DNA of 64,000 nt from Tomocerus qinae (Eukaryota; Arthropoda; Collembola; Entomobryomorpha; Tomoceridae). The notes beneath the pieces were generated by a model. That model did not search any database. It worked only from the letters and a program-made list of their open reading frames with translations, and was not told the DNA's origin. Position numbers and translations under genes: made by a program. The DNA is taken from contig CM034547.1 of the NCBI GenBank assembly GCA_020055645.1, positions 17,764,513 through 17,828,512 of the forward strand. Reading direction: 5' to 3'. Position 1 is the stretch's first letter. The number at the start of each line of letters is the position of its first letter. Below, one piece after another: positions 55,801 through 64,000 of the stretch.

Positions 55801-58067
55801 TATTTTCGTGTATTATATTACTGTATATAGATTTGCTAAATTATGTTATTATTTCGTCTTGGTGTAAACAGTGTAAAGTAAAATATAAGTGGATTTTCAA
55901 TTTTTGAGTTTTGACGTTGAGTCATTTTGAGCTCGAGTATAGCAGCTATGACAAATCCGGCTCGGCGTTAATTTTTTGAGTCATAGTATGCAGTAATTTC
56001 AGATTAATGTTGCTCAACATTGAATATTGATAATGAATATTATGGAATCAAATCGTAAGTTTACCGCACCCCTTCAGGCCTTAGCCTTCCGTTCATCATT
56101 CATCCGTTTAGATTAGATTATTTTCAGTTGCCGAAGGTGGAAGGTCAAAGGTTTAAAAAATGAGTGCATATACTGCATATTGTAGAATAATAACTAGCAT
56201 TATAGTATGGTGTTTGTTAAGTCCATCTTATTTGTTTGTCAATGTATTTTTGGGTGCTGAATGTGGGATAAGCATTCTTATTGAAGATCAATTCTGACAA
56301 TTTCTAATTAAAATTATTGTTTGAAATTGAGTATAAACAACTGTAACTGTAATTAATAGTTGGTCCACTTGACTTTGACTATGATATGACATATTTGCAT
56401 AATCACTTTTGGATTTGGTTATTACCAATACCAATATGTAGTAAATACAAAATGTATTGTGTGTGTATTGCTCCCGGTTTACCGGTTCTTGAAATAGAAT
56501 ACCCTTATCTTACAGCAGCGCATTTGCTCAATCAATGGCTCAACCGACAACGTCCAACTAGGACAAGCATGATTTAATAATATTATTATGATATTTTGAT
56601 ATTACATTGGTATTTTGGTATAAACGTTTCCCACAATTCCAAGATAACGCAGACAGGTACTGTAGTCATTTCAATATCTATTCATGTTAATTTAGTGACC
56701 GGTCACCAATTGTGGGAAACCTCTATTGATAGTTGTTAATGTTGAATTAACATCTAATTATTAATTAACACTGAATAACCTAATTCGACACTGACTACCA
56801 ACTACCAAATCGTTCTCATTAAAATGAAAATAGGATTTTAATTTTTGTAATTTTTGGTTTAAATAGGTTCACAATCACTTAATCAATACAATTACTCAAA
56901 TCAAGATTCAAGTCTATTGACCTTCAGAAATTCAGCGTGATTTATAAGTAAGTTTCTATAAATTCTATTTTTTGCTAGAAATTTTTTTATTATCATTGTT
57001 AATTGAGTCATTAAATGAAGCTTAAATTGAGTTTAATTTTCATACTATTTGAAGTTGTGACCACTCACTCGTTGCAATTAAAATTAGTTATAGAATAGAT
57101 ATACAAATATTTCGCGTCCTAGAAGCAGATTTGACCCCAAATTATCTATTAAATTCGTTAATTTTTCTGTTTTCACTAATTCGAAATTTAAATTTCAAAT
57201 TCAATTAAGTTTTTTGTTTAATTTTTCTTTGTGCAAAACAAAATTTTTGTTACAAATGAAATGTTCCGGAGCAAAAAATATTTCTTTGCTCTCTTCTCTT
57301 TTAGTTTGCCATCACATGCATTTATCATATCAAAAAAAATATTTAATTGTGTATGCTCTCTTAATTCTCTTAGCTGTACAATTAGACATTTTTCTACAGC
57401 ATTTCCAATTCCATACTTAGAAAATAAATGTGATAATATCATATATTTAGGTATATAAATAAATTTCATCACAAGAAAAATCAGAGGCTACAAAGGTAGC
57501 TTTGGTTCTCGTGACATCTGAAGGTTTTATTTATGCTACGAAGTAATTGTTATAACTCTGATTACACTGGGAGATTTAATGCTCATTCAATGATCGTTTG
57601 CATGAAACTCAGACGTACTGCATACCGCATATATACGTATGGTGTACCAAATGATTTATCGATTCATCAGACTTCTTTAGCAGTAGTTAGCAAAGTTGAA
57701 TTACCATTGTGTAGCACAGCACAGTGCAGTACACTTATGCGTAAATGAATCCATTTAGTCTGCGCTATGTACCAAAAGCAAAGCCAAGCGAAAGGATTCT
57801 GTTCTTTTCTGCAAATAAATTGCAGGTAAAATATACTTTTGGAGCTCAGTTAGCTTTCGCCAGTTCTTCCTACAGTTTCTAGTAGGTGGACATCTCATAT
57901 AGCAACAGTCTCATGTCATGAACAACCTTTAATGTAGTTTCATTCGCTCGTTACATTACATTGCATGCGAATACAAGTTTTAGATGGTTCTGTTTGACTA
58001 AAGTAACGTTGTTGTTATTGAGTTCTGTGTGATACTCTTGTCTCTAAAAGTCGTTCAAAGAAATTGA
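52860..58067. other. Intergenic stretch upstream of EB1
   Basis: No coding gene seen. It probably contains the dikinase promoter at its left edge and the EB1 promoter and 5' UTR exons towards the right. It holds a 21-bp direct repeat (55015 and 55862) and an inverted repeat with a palindrome (56626-56720). The frame at 55357-55605 starts with TTG, is hydrophobic and unrecognised. The segment 55.08-55.33 kb is richer in G and C than its surroundings and could be a promoter. Confidence 0.4.
56626..56720. repeat. Short inverted repeat enclosing a palindrome
   Basis: Arms gtttcccacaatt (56626-56638) and aattgtgggaaac (56708-56720) are perfect 13-bp inverted repeats. Inside, directly beside the right arm, lies the perfect 12-bp palindrome GTGACCGGTCAC (56695-56706). 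It could be a tiny MITE remnant or a factor-binding site. No target duplication is evident. Confidence 0.55.
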
Positions 58068-58127
58068 CTCCTTATTTGGTTCTTCTTCGTGAAATATTGC
58101 AATAGACATTCATACAAATTGTTCAAA

Positions 58128-60033
58128 ATGGATTGGGATATTACAAATCCTTCATTCGAACCTCCACTTAGTCTAATTTATTCAGACTATGCTGACTCTG
58201 AAACTTGTGATAATGAGTTTAGCCCAAGAAGAATTAAAAAATGTTTTTGTGATTGTTGTTCCTATTATTGTAATTGTATGGAATCATTTTACGCAGATCG
58301 ACCTTCAGGCATGGCTGTCAACGTTTATGCTACTAATGTGACTTCTGATAACCTGAGCCGACACGACATGTTGGCATGGGTAAACAGTTGTCTAGCATCA
58401 AATTTTTGCAAGATTGAAGAGCTCTGTTCCGGTGCTGCTTATTGTCAGTTCATGGATATGCTCTTTCCTGGTAAGCTATGTTTGAATATTCTAAAAAAAA
58501 TTTCATGGTATATAGTTACTTTACTTACTAGTTTAACAGTAGAGTAAAAAGTGTAAAATCTATTCCAAGTCTATTTATTTAGCATCATTAATCATTGGAT
58601 ATTAATTTTAATGTTAGTCAAAATAACTGCCCTATAAATCACTGCACTAGTTGCTTTACTAATACTACAATCACACCAAATATTAATTCATGCCCATAAA
58701 TAAAGCCGTAAACAGGATTAGAGCGCTAGCCTCGATTAGAGTTTGTTGACGACAGGAAAAGATGCTATGTATTGAAGACTAGCAACTACTGTTTGCTGTT
58801 TTGTATTACTTGCTCTTTTATGGATAACATTATGTTTGCCTTCCCAGTACGTTGCGTTGTGTGTAGAAAGAAGCTATCAAACAAAGGAAAAGAAGCTTCA
58901 TTGTCAAAATTATAACAATATCTTGTTCGTTTTAGGGAGCGTTCAGCTTAAAAAGGTGAAGTTCCAGACCAAGTTGGAGCATGAATTTATCCAAAATTTT
59001 AAAGTTCTTCAAGCAGGATTTAAGAAAATGGAAGTTGAAAAGGTAAACTAATTTTTACGTTGACTAAGCTGAAAATAAATTGAAGACGATTTTAATTAAT
59101 TGTGTATGATAAAAATATTTTTACTCTTGATTTGAAGGTTATTCCTGTGGATAAGTTGGTAAAGGGACGGTTCCAAGATAATTTTGAGTTTGTTCAATGG
59201 TTTAAGAAATTTTTCGATGCCAACTACAAAGGTGACCCTTACGATGCTATTGAAGCCAGGGGAGGTGTACCCTTGGGCTCACCAGGAATGGCAGGAAAAC
59301 CAATGCACCGCGTTGCTCCTTCGACCACATCTCAGATTGCTTCAAGAACGAAGCCTTCTCCTGCAATGGGTAATGTTAAATTGGAAGATAGTGATTTTGA
59401 GTTTACATGCATCAAATCCCAATAATGTCACTGTCTTTTTGAAATTAGGCCGAAATACTAATATGAACTCCGGTGTAGGAATGGTTCGACCACAACCATC
59501 TGCAGTTAGAACATCACCCAGCAATATTAGCAATCGTTCACCCATCGACAGCTCTCAAATCGAAATACTTAGTGCCCAGGTATAAAGATAATAAACCAAT
59601 AATATTCGAATTTTCTGGAGTAAACGTGGAGTAAACTAATTCAATACCTGTGATTGTTTGTGACACTAAAGTTGACACAGTACAATTAATATATTAGTAC
59701 TAATTGTTCGTAATTTTCTTCAAGCTGGCGGAAACCAAACTGAATTTGGAAGGGTTGGAAAAGGAAAGGGATTTTTATTTCGGGAAATTGAGGGACATCG
59801 AAGTATTTTGCCAAGAACAGGAAGGGGTCGAAAGTAACGTTGCTCTTCAAAAAATTCTTGATATTCTTTACCAAACGGAGGTTAGTAATTACCTTATAGT
59901 GGTTCTATTTAATTTTCAAATTACTACAATATATTTAGTCTAGCTTGATGCAATGCAGGATGGATTTGCTGCTCCAGAAGATGAGGCGGTTATTGCTCCA
60001 AATGGCGACGGAGAAGAACTTGAAGAGTACTAG
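58128..60033 (+). CDS. Eb1: EB1 microtubule plus-end-binding protein
   Basis: Binds growing microtubule ends and recruits partners through its C-terminal domain. Six exons: 58128-58470, 58936-59042, 59138-59369, 59449-59579, 59725-59880 and 59959-60033. From the usual start at 58311 ([20 protein letters not shown]) the protein has 286 residues, close to fly Eb1. The CH domain covers about residues 10-120: [68 protein letters not shown] Pro/Ser/Gln linker follows to about 210. The EBH coiled coil contains [19 protein letters not shown], and the end EELEEY is the CAP-Gly-binding motif. The frame is also open upstream to an ATG at 58128 (61 extra residues) after an in-frame TGA at 58065. Whether that ATG is used, or a 5' UTR exon splices to the acceptor-like ccttcag just before 58311, cannot be told. 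Confidence 0.95.
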
Positions 60034-60054
60034 CTCTACCCTTTACAGAAACAA

Positions 60055-60060
60055 AATAAA
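60055..60060 (+). terminator. Poly(A) signal of Eb1
   Basis: AATAAA 21 bases after the Eb1 stop codon. A second AATAAA near 60284 could serve a longer 3' UTR. Confidence 0.5.
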
Positions 60061-62861
60061 TCTGAAAAATTACCATCAACTAATCCCCGTCATCTAACGA
60101 TTGATATCCACCCCTGATGGACAACTCCGTGCTAAAAACAAAAAATTTTGTAAAGTAAACGTATTTTAAATTTTAAAATCACTATGATGTGAATGAGTAG
60201 TGAAATGAGTATTGAGTATATGCAAAACTACTGCGATAATCAAATTTGAAGTTGCATGTTTGAAGCATGAGATTAATCTCTATAATAAAACTTATAAATA
60301 TTATTATATTGATGGCATCGCAGTAAATATAGTCAAAATTTTAGTTAAACATTTCTTCCGGTAATTTATTCATTAATAAACTTAGCTTGTAATAAAATTT
60401 GCTAATTCACTAGTTACTGATAGTAATAAATCTTTACAAATCTTCGAACTGCAATCTTACAATTGCAACTGTAAGTTTGAAAATAGTTGTTTTTTAATCC
60501 GATTACTATGCTTTATTTTTGACGATCTAGAGTTATAATAATGAGTTATAAAAACATAATTATGTAGCGTGAATTTACATATACGCATTTATTTATGTTG
60601 AGTAAATATGAGCAGTAATCGGTGGTTTTTTATTTGATTACTTAATAAATAGAAAACTGATTGAATCCAACAAAAATTGCTCCAATGTATGCAAGTTTTT
60701 GATCGTAAGTGTACACCAATTTATGAAGTTGGATGATGATTAGTGTACAATCAATTAATCATGTTAAAATATTTAAATAGCAATACGCATAATACACTTT
60801 CCATCCAAATAGCTTGTTGTCATTTGGAGAGATAGCTGAAAGTAACAATATAAAACCAACTATCTGACAAAGATAATAAATAGCTAACGCTTACCACACA
60901 ATAGGCCGCGCTAATTTGTTTACTAAAGTTGTTATTACTATTAATACTTACCTTGCGGTTACTCTACCTAACTGAATAACTCTTTCAACGTTGAACTACG
61001 GATATCTTATGAAGTTAGCGTGTGCTAAAATGTTGCACTGAATTGAATTGACTGTGTTGAATAATATGTGTAGGCGTTTGCAGAGTTGCAATAAATAATA
61101 TATTAATGTACAACAATATTACTACCTACATGTATTGTTATTAAATATATAACTAGGAATGTTAAGTGAATGAATTAAGTGTTACTGCTTACTTCTCTAT
61201 CTTTTTATAACTGCTATGAAGGAAGCTTATTGTGTATGTAAGTACATTTACGAACGACTAATGTTTACAAACAACCACACTGTTTCTAACTAAGTTGAAG
61301 TAAAAAAATTCTAAAAATCAAATAAATAAATAATGCCAAAATAAATGCATTCTTGATTTTGATTAACAATATATGTATACATTTTGTGTAGTGCATCCGT
61401 TTTTGCATGGAGAGCTTTCGTAGTTTTTTATACGAACTTTTCCAAACCGTGTCTGAATTCTTGCTCATTCTTGTTGTGATGTGAAGACATTAGACACATT
61501 TCTTCAGTAACTTTTTCATCTTTGACTACGGTTTACAAAGAACAGGTACATTACATTATAATCTTTAGTATGTTTTATACCAAGAAAAATACCAATAAAT
61601 GCGGCATACGTATTATTTATCTTTACATCATACTCTGGGCTCTTGTATTTACCTCGAATTGCCTTGGACAGATTTTTGGTATTAGATCGCTATAATAGTG
61701 AAATGTATAAAATGGTAAGGTTTTTACAGTAGTAACTGAGTCACAGTCATATTATATCTGTAGACACTTTTACTGTACTACTGAAATCTGACTGATTGGT
61801 ACTTTTGGGGACAATTAATAAATGTAGACCTTGTCGTCTTCAAAGTCCAACGTGCAAAAGCAACTATTTTATTAACTACTATGTATACGTATACTAACCC
61901 CAAAGTTAATTTTATTTCAATCCCTACAGTTTGTAAAGCATGAAGGGGCTACTTATAGAATGCATAAGAAAACCAGACACATGTAAGTGTTGCGTGACAG
62001 TGTTATCACGAGATCTGAGATGAATTAATTTTATTTTAGCATATACGCAGAATACGCAATACATTAGCGTACTTATTTATATATAAATATCAACATTTTT
62101 GTGGTCATGGCCAAGCTACGAACATCCGACCCCGGGTAATTAATTTGGAATTAATGAAATGGCACATTTAGAAATGGGTTGTACATAAAGAAAGCTTCCT
62201 TGCTTACATAGGTACAGTTAATGATGCAAAGTGCAAACTAACGAAACTCGGTTTTAAATGAAACATTTTGATTGAACTTAATTGAGACTTTGCCCCTTCC
62301 TCAGCCCAAAAAATTAATGCAAGTTACAGATTTCATTTCATTGATTTCGTTTCCAGTGAATGTTGCACACATCTTCATATAGCTACTTGTGAACTTCATT
62401 GTCTTTAATCATGGTTTTATTAGTGAAATTGGTTGTAGATCAATTTATCACACATGATGGAAACTAAATAATATAGTTTACTAAAGGCTTCATTCAAATC
62501 CATTAACGATTTCAGTACCACAAAAATGAAAATCTTCGTGTACCTATGTTAGTTAGGTTTTAATGGTCTGCCTATGTCATCAATGCTGACGATGTTGTGC
62601 ATGTAAATAAATTTTGTATTATTGACATTTGGTGTGGTGTGCGGTCTATGTCTGATATAGATATGGTTATTTCTATAATTCTATGACTTTTATTCCCTTT
62701 CCTCACCCTTGTTTTGCTCATGTTAACGTCAATGCAACCACATCATTGTGATCATTTTGATCACGAATATGTATAATCGCACAGTGATTTTGGTGATGAT
62801 GATTGAGCTAGGGAAATAAGAACCTTCATATGCCTACAAGTTGAGTTAATAACTGGTACTA
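60061..62861. other. Eb1 3' flank, no gene seen
   Basis: Very AT-rich. It may contain an extended Eb1 3' UTR at the start. The remainder shows only short random frames. Confidence 0.45.
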
Positions 62862-63040
62862 TTAAAATGTTTTGCATTTTGGCCGGCTCAAATAAACGCC
62901 AAGTAAAAATATGTCAAGTTCACACTCATGCCTATTGCCACTAGTTCTTTCAGTTGTTTTGCAGTTGTGTTTGATGTGCTCTACGACCTTGTGCTGGCTT
63001 TGGACTTGAGAACGTTTCCTTGCGTGGCACTGCTGGAAAT
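62862..63040 (-). CDS. Possible 3'-terminal exon, unassigned
   Basis: A good minus-strand acceptor (tttatattcttttag) is followed by a segment richer in G and C. One frame stays open for about 59 codons to a TAA at 62862, with charged content (FQQCHARKRSQVQSQHKVV at its start). Another frame gives a short Ser/Thr/Lys tail ending after about 19 codons. I recognise neither and see no upstream partner exon before the window ends. Either a last exon of a gene to the right or chance. Confidence 0.18.
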
Positions 63041-64000
63041 CTAAAAGAATATAAATCATTGCTTTTAGAAACCTTTGTCTGGAACACACACATTAAATAC
63101 ACCCAAGATACATCAATATTCTAAGAAAATCAAGTAATTCCTTAACTTGAGAATCCCTTGAACCTTTTCACTTTGAATTTGCAAGCAGCATGTAATTTGG
63201 ATACACACACAGGATTTAAAAGTGCTATGCAGTACGTTTTTACGTGAAGTAACGTTTGATAACTACAACTACCTTAGTATAGTAGCACTGTACAGATACA
63301 AACAATTACTGTGCGCAAAATTCTACAAAAGGGTGTATATGCAATATGCAATAGTGTGTGTGATTTCACCATGTGAGACTAAGCTCAGATGGTTGATACG
63401 CTAAGACGTGGGTAAGACAGATTTGTTTTTCGGTGAAGTATAGTATACGATGGGACCGCCCATAATCGGGTAGTATGAGATGTTTTCAATCTTATTCAAA
63501 TCTGGTAAACTGCAACCTTGCTTTTCGTAACTTGCCTTAAGTGACTAATCATAATCGTAAAAGTGCTATTATATTTTTAGGTCATGCAATGTGACAGGAT
63601 ATACCTACACTACATCATAACTTATACTATTTATAAATATAGTTATACACTTATATACACTTATTTATACTCGTGTGTATTAGGTAGTGCTTTAGTGTTT
63701 GTAACTGATATTACCCTCTTTGAATATCCGTTATAAATTATTATGCATTATTTTTCAATGCCAACTTCAACAGTTTGTGTAAATCCCTCAATATTCTCCA
63801 TTATTATTTATCACTCTAATTATTCTGTATCTTTTTTATAGGCCAAAAATTAATATAATAATGCTGCTACTTATTATTGTAAATGGAAAAGAAATTAGAC
63901 CCGTGGCATTTCTTTGTAAGTTATGTGAAACGCGAATTTCGTTTTTGTTTTGTTTTGAATTTGTATCTAAGCAATGGGATAAACTTTGGATTTGATTTAG
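63041..64000. other. Right edge, no gene seen
   Basis: AT-rich sequence with short frames only. No splice-supported exon or repeat was found. Confidence 0.4.

Overview
This is AT-rich animal nuclear DNA, almost certainly from an arthropod. All recognised genes are split by short GT-AG introns. The gene set is arthropod-like: a fly-type multisubstrate deoxynucleoside kinase, an EB1 microtubule plus-end protein, and a membrane-anchored dikinase related to rifampicin phosphotransferase, of the kind often annotated in springtail and chelicerate genomes as 'putative phosphoenolpyruvate synthase'. The species cannot be fixed from sequence alone; a springtail or chelicerate is my guess. Exon joins were worked out by hand from splice consensus, frame and remembered family sequences, without a database search.

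Layout. 1-28.8 kb holds no gene I can prove. It contains a 30-bp tandem repeat (3.1 kb), two fold-back inverted repeats (8.7 and 9.1 kb), one doubtful exon (14.3 kb), and a 2.5-kb composite repeat (15.3-17.8 kb). The composite has two 40-bp minisatellite arrays, (ACGG)n tracts and subterminal inverted repeats, and resembles non-autonomous Helentrons of the DINE-1/HINE/pearl kind. 28.9-31.0 kb (minus) is a single 2.1-kb first coding exon of a secreted or membrane protein whose C-terminal part looks like the ectodomain of a GPR158-type class C receptor. A candidate 5' exon lies at 32.6-32.9 kb. 38.7-39.5 kb (plus) is a two-exon gene for a 71-residue secreted peptide.

41.1-42.6 kb (plus) is a complete five-exon deoxynucleoside kinase with a 95-bp-arm fold-back in intron 3. 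Convergent to it, 43.9-52.8 kb (minus) is a complete 24-exon, 1348-codon dikinase with an N-terminal membrane segment and a C-terminal phospho-histidine domain. 58.1-60.0 kb (plus) is a complete six-exon EB1 gene ending in the EEY motif; its reading frame stays open for 61 codons from an ATG upstream of the usual start. The rest is non-coding as far as I can see.

The genes do not form a pathway. The kinase salvages deoxynucleosides, EB1 tracks microtubule ends, the receptor-like protein would signal at the surface, and the dikinase has no established animal substrate. The most unusual items are the complete dikinase gene, the composite minisatellite repeat, the EB1 N-terminal extension and the intronic fold-back.
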